Made by a program: the position numbers and the translations under genes. Shown in pieces: positions 5,560-12,321 of a stretch of DNA of 12,871 bases; position 1 is the first letter of the stretch; every line of letters starts with the position of its first letter. The notes beneath the pieces were generated by a model. It was given only the letters and a program-made list of their open reading frames with translations, searched no databases and was not told where the DNA came from. The stretch is from Actinobacteria bacterium UBA5976. Lineage in GTDB: Bacteria > Actinomycetota > Actinomycetes > S36-B12 > UBA5976. Location of the stretch: positions 1-12,871 of the forward strand of contig DJBM01000042.1 in the NCBI GenBank assembly GCA_002430405.1, written 5' to 3'.

Positions 5560-7035
5560 ATGTGCTCGGAATTTGAAAGTGGGTGTGCCTTGGACGACAT
5601 AGATCTAAATGATGTTTGGACAAAGACTTTAGAGTCACTATCTGCGGGCGCCCTGACTCCGCAGCAGCGAGCTTTTGTAACTCTGACTCGACCGCTTGGA
5701 ATTGTGGGGGACACCGCCTTAGTAGCAGCCCCAAACGAATTCACTAAAGATGTTTTAGAAAGCCGGTTAAGTCCAATTGTTTGTGACGCACTTTCGGCAA
5801 CCTTAGGCCGAGAGATGCGCCTCGCGGTAACAGTGGATGAGACGATTGCGCCCTATCTTGATGATGAAGCTACTGATGATTTAGCTGACTCAACATATGC
5901 AGACATTGAGAAAGTTGGATTGCGCTCCGATCCAAACCCAGCTCTACCACCTCAAGCTTCTCGGGGACCAGCACCAGCGCCCAGAACTTCCGAAGAAGGA
6001 AGTAGGTTGAACCCAAAATATACATTTGACACTTTTGTGCCTGGATCATCTAATCGATTTGCTCACGCAGCAGCCCGGGCGGTTGCCGAGCAACCAGCTA
6101 AGGCATACAACCCGTTATTTATTTATGGTGAATCTGGACTTGGAAAAACCCACTTGTTGCATGCGATCGGACATTACACCCGAACTTTGTTTGCTGGATC
6201 GAAAGTTCGTTATGTCAGTAGTGAAGAGTTTACAAATGAATTCATTAATTCGATCCGCGACGATAAGGCAAAAGAATTTCAACGTCGTTATCGAGATGTT
6301 GATGTCTTGTTGGTTGATGACGTTCAATTTCTTTCTGGGAAAGTTCAAACTCAAGAAGAGTTTTTTCACACTTTTAATACGTTGCACAACGCCAATAAAC
6401 AAATAGTTGTTACTTCTGACTTGCCCCCAAAGCAGCTTCAAGGTTTTGAGGATCGGATGAGTTCAAGATTTGAGTGGGGTTTAATTACAGATGTTCAACC
6501 ACCCGACCTGGAAACTCGAATTGCAATTTTGCGAAAGAAAAGTGCGCAAGAGAAATTAAATGCTCCTCCTGAAGTTTTAGAATTTATCGCATCTAGAATG
6601 TCTACGAATATCCGTGAGGTTGAGGGTGCTTTAATTCGAGTAACAGCATTTGCGAGCTTGAATCGAACACCAGTTAACTTAGAGTTGGCAGAACTAGTCT
6701 TACGCGATTTAGTTTCTGATATTGCTGGTCCAGAAATCGGCGCGAGTTTAATTATGGCGCAAACCGCAAATTACTTTGGTGTTACGTTAGATGATTTAAC
6801 TGGTCCTAGTAGGTCGCGAGTCCTGGTTAATGCCCGGCAAATCGCTATGTATTTGTGTCGCGAACTCACGGACTTGTCGCTTCCAAAAATAGGGCAGCAG
6901 TTTGGTGGTCGTGATCACACAACAGTTATGCACGCTGATCGTAAAGTTCGCCAACTAATAGCTGAACGAAGAAGTTTGTATAACCAAGTAAGTGATTTAA
7001 CGGCCCGGATTAAAGCCCAAGCACGAACTTTGTAA
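5560..7035 (+). CDS. dnaA: Chromosomal replication initiator protein DnaA
   Basis: DnaA is the AAA+ ATPase that binds DnaA boxes, opens oriC and recruits the helicase. Domain I covers about 14-95 and a poorly conserved Pro/Asp-rich linker (domain II) about 96-150. The AAA+ core (about 151-365) has Walker A GESGLGKTH (190-198), Walker B VLLVDD (249-254), sensor I VVTSD (283-287) and the arginine-finger region MSSRFEWGL (300-308). Domain IV ends with the DNA-binding signature GGRDHTTVMHADRKV (449-463). At 491 residues it is normal for Actinobacteria. The start is uncertain: ATG 5560 has no clear ribosome binding site and gives MCSEFESGCA. A TTG at 5590 (residue 11) has AAAGTGGG upstream and would give MDDIDLNDVW, closer to the usual family start. 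Both flanking gaps carry DnaA boxes. Confidence 0.97.
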   Translation: MCSEFESGCALDDIDLNDVWTKTLESLSAGALTPQQRAFVTLTRPLGIVGDTALVAAPNEFTKDVLESRLSPIVCDALSATLGREMRLAVTVDETIAPYLDDEATDDLADSTYADIEKVGLRSDPNPALPPQASRGPAPAPRTSEEGSRLNPKYTFDTFVPGSSNRFAHAAARAVAEQPAKAYNPLFIYGESGLGKTHLLHAIGHYTRTLFAGSKVRYVSSEEFTNEFINSIRDDKAKEFQRRYRDVDVLLVDDVQFLSGKVQTQEEFFHTFNTLHNANKQIVVTSDLPPKQLQGFEDRMSSRFEWGLITDVQPPDLETRIAILRKKSAQEKLNAPPEVLEFIASRMSTNIREVEGALIRVTAFASLNRTPVNLELAELVLRDLVSDIAGPEIGASLIMAQTANYFGVTLDDLTGPSRSRVLVNARQIAMYLCRELTDLSLPKIGQQFGGRDHTTVMHADRKVRQLIAERRSLYNQVSDLTARIKAQARTL

Positions 7036-7081
7036 CTTTTAAAGCAGTCACACCAGTAACATCTGAAACTTCTATACACAA

Positions 7082-7090
7082 TGTGGACAA
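7082..7090 (-). promoter_or_regulatory. DnaA box, exact actinobacterial form
   Basis: TGTGGACAA on the plus strand is TTGTCCACA on the minus strand, the form preferred in high-GC Actinobacteria. It is the box nearest the dnaA stop codon and the only exact one in this orientation. Confidence 0.8.
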
Positions 7091-7233
7091 GCTGGGGATA
7101 TCTTTATCTTAAATTAGTTGATTAATTAGCTTTTGTGGATTAGGTCTGGGATAACTAGTTTTTTAACCAGGGGTTCTGTGGATGCCTGTGGAAAACCTAA
7201 AATTTTAGCTAGTTTGAATGGTTTAACTGGTTT

Positions 7234-7242
7234 TTATCCACA
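7234..7242 (+). promoter_or_regulatory. DnaA box, exact TTATCCACA
   Basis: TTATCCACA is the exact general consensus, set in an AT-rich stretch (TTTT before, ATATAAG after). It should be a high-affinity site. Confidence 0.85.
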
Positions 7243-7285
7243 ATATAAGTTTTTAAATTGTGTTATTTAATGCCGTTCTAGGGGG

Positions 7286-7303
7286 TTATCCACAGTATCC
7301 ACA
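7286..7303 (+). promoter_or_regulatory. Two abutting DnaA boxes next to the unwinding element
   Basis: TTATCCACA (7286-7294, exact) is followed without a gap by GTATCCACA (7295-7303, 8 of 9). The pair ends four bases before the CTA-triplet run, the layout expected for DnaA loading onto single strands from a double-stranded anchor. Confidence 0.85.
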
Positions 7304-7307
7304 ACAC

Positions 7308-7333
7308 CTACTACTACTACTAAAGATATATAA
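7308..7333 (+). other. DnaA-trio / DNA unwinding element
   Basis: Five consecutive CTA triplets (CTACTACTACTACTA, 7308-7322) follow the tandem DnaA boxes after ACAC and lead into AAGATATATAA (7323-7333). Read on the complementary strand these are 3'-GAT-5' repeats, the DnaA-trio described in Bacillus subtilis as the single-strand binding site that DnaA uses to open the origin. Box pair, short spacer, trios and AT-rich tract occur in the expected order. The assignment is by pattern. Confidence 0.8.
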
Positions 7334-7489
7334 CCAGGTTTAAGGTTGACCGATGCTGTGGGGAAACTCGTGGATGAATAATCTAGTAGGAAAGTAAAAA
7401 CATTGACGTAATTAGATTGGTGTAATTAGTCAGTCAGACGTGGCACGATAAGGGATCTAGAATTTTAAGCACTAGAGGGTGAGTTGTTA

Positions 7490-8617
7490 GTGAAGTTCCA
7501 AGTAGACCGTGACGTAATGGCCGAGGCAGTGGCATGGGCTTCACGTACCCTTCCAACAAAGTCAACACAGCCAATTTTAACTGGTATGCATTTAGTGGCT
7601 GACAAATCAGGGTTAGTTCTTTCCGGTAGTGACGCAGATGTAAGCGCCCGCGCTAACCTAACGGCGGAGGTTATTGAGGCTGGAACAGTTTTAATTCCTG
7701 GGCGACTCCTAGCAGACATAACCCGATCCCTACCGTCGGCAATTATTGATTTCGCACTAGTTGGTAATCGAGCACAAATTACCTGTGGCCGATCAACCTT
7801 TACCATCCCAATCATGCCGGTTTCTGAATATCCTCCCCTACCAGCAATGCCATCGATAAGTGGCAATATTTCTGGAACAGACTTTGCTAGTGCGATTTCT
7901 CAAGTAGCAATTGCTGCCTCACGCGATGAAACTTTGCCAGCTTTCACCGGAGTAAAAATTGACGTAGATGGATCGACCATAACTATGGCCGCAACTGATC
8001 GCTACCGGCTCGCAGTACGTGAATTAAATTGGTCGCCAATTTCTACATCGTTAAGTACACACGCATTAATCCCCGCCAAATTTTTAGCTGAATCTTCAAA
8101 GTCCTTGGCACACAGTGAATCCATATCACTCGCATTCGCAACTGGTAATGAAGGACTTGTTGGGATTGAAGGTTCAGGTCGACAAACAACAAGCCGTATG
8201 TTGGCGGCAGATTTTCCAAAATATCGCACACTACTCCCAGCTGAGTCCAACACGGTTGCGCAACTTAGTACCAGCGCGCTCGCAGAATCAGTAAAACGAG
8301 TCTCACTCGTGCTTGAGCGAGAAGCACCAATTAGGATCACGTTCACAAATGGTGAGGCAACAATTACTGGCGGCGGCGGAAGCGGGGAGCTCGCTGAAGC
8401 GAAAGAATCCATTGAGTGCACGTTAACTGGCGAGGAACTAACAATCGCATTTAACTACCAATTTTTACTTGATGGCTTAAACGCTATCGACTCTTCGATA
8501 TCTGTCATCTCAATGACTACACCAATTCGGCCAGCGGTAATTTCTGGGGCAAGTGACTTTGGCGTTCCAGCAGATAACAGTTTTAAATATTTACTGATGC
8601 CAATCCGGCAACAGTAA
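7490..8617 (+). CDS. dnaN: DNA polymerase III beta subunit (sliding clamp)
   Basis: The clamp is a ring dimer that tethers DNA polymerase III and repair factors to DNA. I chose GTG 7490, giving 375 residues starting MKFQVDRDVMAEAVAWASRT, the usual family N-terminus. GGTGAG at 7478-7483 lies six bases upstream; a TTG at 7484 would overlap that site and add only two residues. The protein has three repeated clamp domains (about 1-120, 121-245, 246-375). Recognisable blocks are KSTQPILTGMHL near the N-terminus, DETLPAFTGVKI and AATDRYRLAVRE in the middle domain, and the C-terminal YLLMPIR, which helps form the pocket for partner peptides. The gene follows oriC and precedes recF by three bases, implying co-transcription. 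Confidence 0.97.
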   Translation: MKFQVDRDVMAEAVAWASRTLPTKSTQPILTGMHLVADKSGLVLSGSDADVSARANLTAEVIEAGTVLIPGRLLADITRSLPSAIIDFALVGNRAQITCGRSTFTIPIMPVSEYPPLPAMPSISGNISGTDFASAISQVAIAASRDETLPAFTGVKIDVDGSTITMAATDRYRLAVRELNWSPISTSLSTHALIPAKFLAESSKSLAHSESISLAFATGNEGLVGIEGSGRQTTSRMLAADFPKYRTLLPAESNTVAQLSTSALAESVKRVSLVLEREAPIRITFTNGEATITGGGGSGELAEAKESIECTLTGEELTIAFNYQFLLDGLNAIDSSISVISMTTPIRPAVISGASDFGVPADNSFKYLLMPIRQQ

Positions 8618-8620
8618 AAA

Positions 8621-9721
8621 ATGCAAGTTTCTAAACTTTCACTAAACGATTTCCGCAACCACAAAAATTTAAACCTCACTTTTTCCCCTGGCGCAACTAC
8701 CATCGTGGGACCTAATGGTCGCGGTAAAACCAATATTGTTGAAGCAGTGCACTATTTAGCCACCCTTAGCAGCCACCGAGTTTCTCAAGATGGACCACTG
8801 ATTAGGAGTGGACTAACAACTGCAAATGTTGCAGCTACCGTCATTAAGCATGATCGGCAAGCGCAAGTAGATCTCACAATTAATTACCCTGGTGTAAACA
8901 AGGTGATATTAAACGGAGCAGCGCTGACCAAACCCAAAGATATTCTTGGCTTGATTAACGTTGTCATATTCTCTCCGGAAGACCTCGACTTAATAAAAGG
9001 AGAACCTACAACACGTAGGCGATTTATCGATGAGTTCTCAACGTCTTTATCTCCTAAATTTGTTAACACGAGAAGTGAATATGAAAGAACTTTAAAACAA
9101 CGAAACACATTACTTAAATCTTTAGGACGTAGAAATCCAACAGAGTCAGCCAGAGCTACCTTAGAAGCATGGAACGAGCAACTTGTTACACACGGAAGTG
9201 AGTTAGTTTCAACCCGACTACAAAACTTACAGAAACTCGAATCACATATTTTAAATTTCGGAAACATTATTAGTGGGAATAGCGAACCGCTAGTTATTAA
9301 CTACGCCTCGAGTTGGTTGCCCAGTGAATCAATTTCAATAATTGATATAGCGAACAAATTTCAAACCCAATTAGAAAAAATTTATAAAGATGAAGTTGAA
9401 CGTGGTGTAACACTCGTAGGTCCACATCGAGATGATCTAGAAATTTTGTTAAGTAATATGCCGGCAAAAGGATATGCCTCACATGGGCAATCTTGGTCAA
9501 TTGCTATTGCTTTACGACTTTCAATTTTCACAGCTCTTCGTATTCATGATGATGATCCAATTTTGATCCTCGACGATGTGTTTGCTGAATTAGATGAGAA
9601 ACGACGCTCTAGGTTAATTGACGTTATTTCTGGAGTTGAACAAACTTTAATCACGGCAGCAGTTTTAGATGATGTCCCAAAAGTATTGCTTTCCAATCAG
9701 CTTTTATTGGATGATAATTAA
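8621..9721 (+). CDS. recF: DNA replication and repair protein RecF
   Basis: RecF is an SMC-like ATPase that works with RecO and RecR to load RecA at single-strand gaps. The 366-residue protein starts LSLNDFRNHKNLNL, typical of the family. It has Walker A GPNGRGKTN (30-38), FSPEDLDLIKG (117-127), TRRRFIDEF (131-139), GPHRDDLEI (267-275), the ABC signature region SHGQSWSIAIALRL (287-300) and Walker B ILILDDVFAELDEKR (314-328). The ATG lies three bases after dnaN and has no good ribosome binding site, so translation may depend on coupling to dnaN. The 3' part uses more A+T-rich codons than dnaN or gyrB by eye. The stop is overlapped by, or four bases before, the next gene. Confidence 0.97.
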   Translation: MQVSKLSLNDFRNHKNLNLTFSPGATTIVGPNGRGKTNIVEAVHYLATLSSHRVSQDGPLIRSGLTTANVAATVIKHDRQAQVDLTINYPGVNKVILNGAALTKPKDILGLINVVIFSPEDLDLIKGEPTTRRRFIDEFSTSLSPKFVNTRSEYERTLKQRNTLLKSLGRRNPTESARATLEAWNEQLVTHGSELVSTRLQNLQKLESHILNFGNIISGNSEPLVINYASSWLPSESISIIDIANKFQTQLEKIYKDEVERGVTLVGPHRDDLEILLSNMPAKGYASHGQSWSIAIALRLSIFTALRIHDDDPILILDDVFAELDEKRRSRLIDVISGVEQTLITAAVLDDVPKVLLSNQLLLDDN

Positions 9722-10235
9722 CATCGTGTTAGAAAAACCTCAGCAAGAGTTTTTGCGCTCATTATTAAGTCGGGCAAGGGTACGCGCCACCTCTAGCCCA
9801 GTTCGCCGCCGAACAAATTCGCCAAATTATGATGAGCAGCGTAGTGGATCTGGCCCAGACGAAAGAGATCCCGCAATGCTGTCAGGATTAATTCAACGGT
9901 TAATAATTAACAAAGGTTGGGACCTACAAGTTGCGACCGGCAAACTTCAAGGTCAATGGGGTTTAATCGTTGGCCATGATGTCGCCAGCCACGTAATTAT
10001 TGAGTCATTTAACTTGGATCCAAGTGGACAATCTGGGACCTTAATTTTACGAGCCGACTCAAGCGCCTGGGCCACCCAAATTCGCCTACTTTTACCAACA
10101 ATCTCGCAGCGTTTAGGCAACGAAATTGGTCAAGGCAGAATAAGTGAAATTAAAGTTCTCGGACCAACTGCGCCCTCTTGGAAACATGGTCTACGAAGTG
10201 TAAAAGGACGCGGGCCAAGGGACACCTACGGGTAA
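9711..10235 (+). CDS. DUF721 protein, probable DciA-like helicase-loading factor
   Basis: This protein belongs to DUF721. The family includes DciA, which in many bacteria interacts with the replicative helicase DnaB and replaces DnaC/DnaI loaders. From ATG 9711 it has 174 residues. A basic, poorly conserved N-terminus (to about 48) precedes GPDERDPAML (48-57). The DUF721 core includes KGWDLQVATGKLQGQWGLIVG (about 68-88), where LQGQWGLIVG is typical, and DSSAWATQIRLL (about 116-127). It ends KGRGPRDTYG, the C-terminus known from actinobacterial homologues such as mycobacterial Rv0004. The start is uncertain: ATG 9711 overlaps recF by 11 bases, and GTG 9726 lies just after recF. Neither has a clear ribosome binding site. 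Position between recF and gyrB is the standard one. The helicase role is inferred from the family. Confidence 0.88.
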   Translation: MIINIVLEKPQQEFLRSLLSRARVRATSSPVRRRTNSPNYDEQRSGSGPDERDPAMLSGLIQRLIINKGWDLQVATGKLQGQWGLIVGHDVASHVIIESFNLDPSGQSGTLILRADSSAWATQIRLLLPTISQRLGNEIGQGRISEIKVLGPTAPSWKHGLRSVKGRGPRDTYG

Positions 10236-10244
10236 TACCCTAAA

Positions 10245-10273
10245 TACAAAAAACTCAATAAACGTAATAGAAT
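10245..10273 (+). promoter_or_regulatory. Candidate gyrB promoter
   Basis: TAGAAT (10268-10273, 5 of 6 to TATAAT) is preceded at 17 bases by TACAAA (10245-10250), a weak -35 (3 of 6). It lies about 80 bases upstream of the gyrB start, in the 118-base gap after the DUF721 gene. An inverted repeat (ACCCTAA at 10237-10243, TTAGGGT at 10305-10311) flanks it. Confidence 0.4.
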
Positions 10274-10353
10274 TGAAACAATAGCGTGCCTGAAAAACTC
10301 CCAATTAGGGTCTGACCTTCAAGTGCCAAAAATGCTCGATGAAAGGCTCAATA

Positions 10354-12321
10354 GTGTCATATGATGCCAGCGCCATTCAGGTCCTTGAAGGCTTGGACGC
10401 AGTTAGAAAACGCCCTGGTATGTACATCGGCTCAACTGGTGAGCGTGGACTTCACCACTTGGTATACGAAGTAGTAGATAACTCAGTTGATGAAGCGTTA
10501 GCGGGCCACTGCACTCATATTGAAGTAACAATTTTGTCCGATGGCGGCGTTCGAGTTGTCGATAACGGCCGTGGAATTCCAGTTGACATCGTGCCTTCTG
10601 AAGGAAAACCTGCAGTAGAAGTTGTGTTAACTGTTTTGCACGCAGGTGGAAAATTTGGCGGCGGTGGATACGCGGTCTCTGGCGGACTCCATGGGGTTGG
10701 CGTGTCCGTAGTCAACGCATTGTCCAAAAAAGTTGACGTGGAAGTTGGCCGAGAAGGATTCAGCCACACCCAGTCTTATAAGTACGGCGTGCCAGTTGCT
10801 CCACTAAAAAAAGGCAAGAAAGTAAACACCACCGGAACCACAATTACATTTTGGGCAGACAGCGATATTTTTGAGACCACAGTTTACGATTTCGAAACTT
10901 TATCTCGCCGATTCCAAGAAATGGCATTTCTAAATAGAGGCCTAACACTTAGCTTGACCGATGAACGTCCAGCAACTGGTGTAATTCTGGATGAAGAAAC
11001 AGGCGAACCTAAAGAAGCAGGTCCACGCCACGTTTCTTATATGTACGAAGGTGGCATTACTGATTTTGTTAAATACTTAAATACTCGCAAGACTCCAGTT
11101 CATAACGATATTGTGGAATTTTTCTTAGAGGACACAAAGCGTGGATTAAGCCTTGAAGTTGCTATGCAGTGGAACTCAACCTACTCAGAGTCAGTTCACA
11201 CCTTTGCCAACACAATTAACACAGTTGAGGGCGGAACACACGAAGAGGGATTTCGAACCGCACTAACTTCACTAGTTAATAAGTTTGCGCGGGAATGGAA
11301 CATCCTTAAGGAAAAAGACACAAACCTTTCTGGTGAAGACGTCCGTGAAGGCTTAACCGCAATAGTTTCAATTAAGTTGCACGAGCCGCAGTTTGAAGGT
11401 CAAACAAAAACAAAACTTGGAAACACAGAAGCAAAAACATTTGTGCAAAAAGTAGTCAATGAAGAATTAGCTGCTTGGTTTGAAAAGAATCCGGCACAAG
11501 GAAAAGACATTGCTCGTAAATCATTACAAGCAGCAACCGCCCGACTCGCGGCACGAAAGGCTCGCGACTTAGCTCGCAATCGAAAAGGTCTGCTTGGTAG
11601 CAGTAGTTTGCCTGGAAAGTTAAAAGACTGCTCAAGTAATCAGCCAGCCGAATGTGAAGTTTACATAGTTGAGGGAGATTCCGCTGGCGGATCTGCGGGT
11701 CAGGGCCGCGATCCTAGAACACAGGCGATTTTGCCAATTCGGGGAAAAATTCTTAACGTTGAAAAAACAAGAATCGATCGAGTGTTGGCAAACACCGAGG
11801 TACAAGCAATCATCTCGGCATTCGGTACCGGCATCCAAGACGAATTTGATATCAACAAATTGCGATATCACAAATTGATTTTGATGGCAGACGCTGATGT
11901 TGATGGACAACATATTCGCACCTTGCTGCTTACATTTTTATTTCGCTACATGCGCCCGCTAGTCGATGGCGGCTTTATTTATTTGGCCCAGCCTCCGCTT
12001 TATAAAGTTAAGTGGTCTCGGGAAGCACCTGGCTACGCTTACTCAGATCGTCAACGTGATGAATTAATTGAAGCTGGCTTGACCGCAGGCAAAAAATTAA
12101 AAAGTGAAGACGTCCAGCGCTACAAAGGACTTGGTGAAATGAATGCTGACGAACTATGGGAAACCACTATGAATCCAGCCACCCGAGTGCTGCTTCAAGT
12201 TTCAGTTGACGATGCTGCTCAAGCAGATCAACTCTTCTCCACGTTGATGGGTGAAGATGTCGAAAGCCGACGGAACTTCATTCAGCGCAATGCGCATGAC
12301 GTACGGTTTTTGGACATCTAA
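10354..12321 (+). CDS. gyrB: DNA gyrase subunit B
   Basis: GyrB supplies the ATPase that drives negative supercoiling by gyrase. I chose GTG 10354, giving 655 residues starting MSYDASAIQVLEGLDAVRKR, the usual actinobacterial start; GAAAGG lies seven bases upstream. ATG 10339 would add five residues and lacks a ribosome binding site. The GHKL ATPase domain has EVVDNSVDEA (39-48), DNGRGIP (70-76) and GGLHGVGVSVVNALS (110-124). The transducer has the ATP-contact loop QTKTKLGN (350-357). The TOPRIM domain has EGDSAGGSA (440-448) and DADVDG (513-518), the metal-binding acids. The C-terminus has YKGLGEMNADELW (590-602). At 655 residues it is the short form, without the insertion of proteobacterial GyrB. 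It is followed directly by gyrA. Confidence 0.98.
   Translation: MSYDASAIQVLEGLDAVRKRPGMYIGSTGERGLHHLVYEVVDNSVDEALAGHCTHIEVTILSDGGVRVVDNGRGIPVDIVPSEGKPAVEVVLTVLHAGGKFGGGGYAVSGGLHGVGVSVVNALSKKVDVEVGREGFSHTQSYKYGVPVAPLKKGKKVNTTGTTITFWADSDIFETTVYDFETLSRRFQEMAFLNRGLTLSLTDERPATGVILDEETGEPKEAGPRHVSYMYEGGITDFVKYLNTRKTPVHNDIVEFFLEDTKRGLSLEVAMQWNSTYSESVHTFANTINTVEGGTHEEGFRTALTSLVNKFAREWNILKEKDTNLSGEDVREGLTAIVSIKLHEPQFEGQTKTKLGNTEAKTFVQKVVNEELAAWFEKNPAQGKDIARKSLQAATARLAARKARDLARNRKGLLGSSSLPGKLKDCSSNQPAECEVYIVEGDSAGGSAGQGRDPRTQAILPIRGKILNVEKTRIDRVLANTEVQAIISAFGTGIQDEFDINKLRYHKLILMADADVDGQHIRTLLLTFLFRYMRPLVDGGFIYLAQPPLYKVKWSREAPGYAYSDRQRDELIEAGLTAGKKLKSEDVQRYKGLGEMNADELWETTMNPATRVLLQVSVDDAAQADQLFSTLMGEDVESRRNFIQRNAHDVRFLDI

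Larger units (their letters stand above)
7036..7489. other. Predicted chromosomal origin of replication (oriC)
   Basis: The 454-base dnaA-dnaN gap has no gene and is dense in DnaA boxes. Matches to TTATCCACA/TTGTCCACA are: 7082-7090 (minus, exact TTGTCCACA), 7134-7142 (minus, TAATCCACA), 7177-7185 (minus, GCATCCACA), 7187-7195 (minus, TTTTCCACA), 7234-7242 (plus, exact), 7286-7294 (plus, exact), 7295-7303 (plus, GTATCCACA), 7357-7365 (minus, TTCCCCACA) and 7369-7377 (minus, TCATCCACG). Boxes left of about 7200 and right of 7350 point left; those between point right. AT-rich tracts lie at about 7098-7134 and 7229-7270, and a DnaA-trio with an AT-rich stretch at 7308-7333. The dnaN ribosome binding site is at its right end; a TTGACG (7403-7408) could be a dnaN -35, but I see no well-spaced -10. 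Confidence 0.92.

Noticed and set aside
6115..6441. Antisense and shifted-frame open reading frames inside dnaA (6026-6441)
   Set aside because: They lie within the conserved AAA+ core of dnaA, have no recognisable domain and no ribosome binding site, and are explained as shadows of the real gene.
7164..7338. Repeated 8-mer TAACCAGG (7164-7171 and 7331-7338) and related TTAACTGG/CTGGTTTT in oriC as iterons
   Set aside because: Only two exact copies, uneven spacing, and no longer consensus; not distinguishable from AT-rich background.
7403..7432. dnaN promoter from TTGACG (7403-7408)
   Set aside because: No acceptable -10 at 16-18 bases; TGTAAT at 7421-7426 is only 12 bases downstream.
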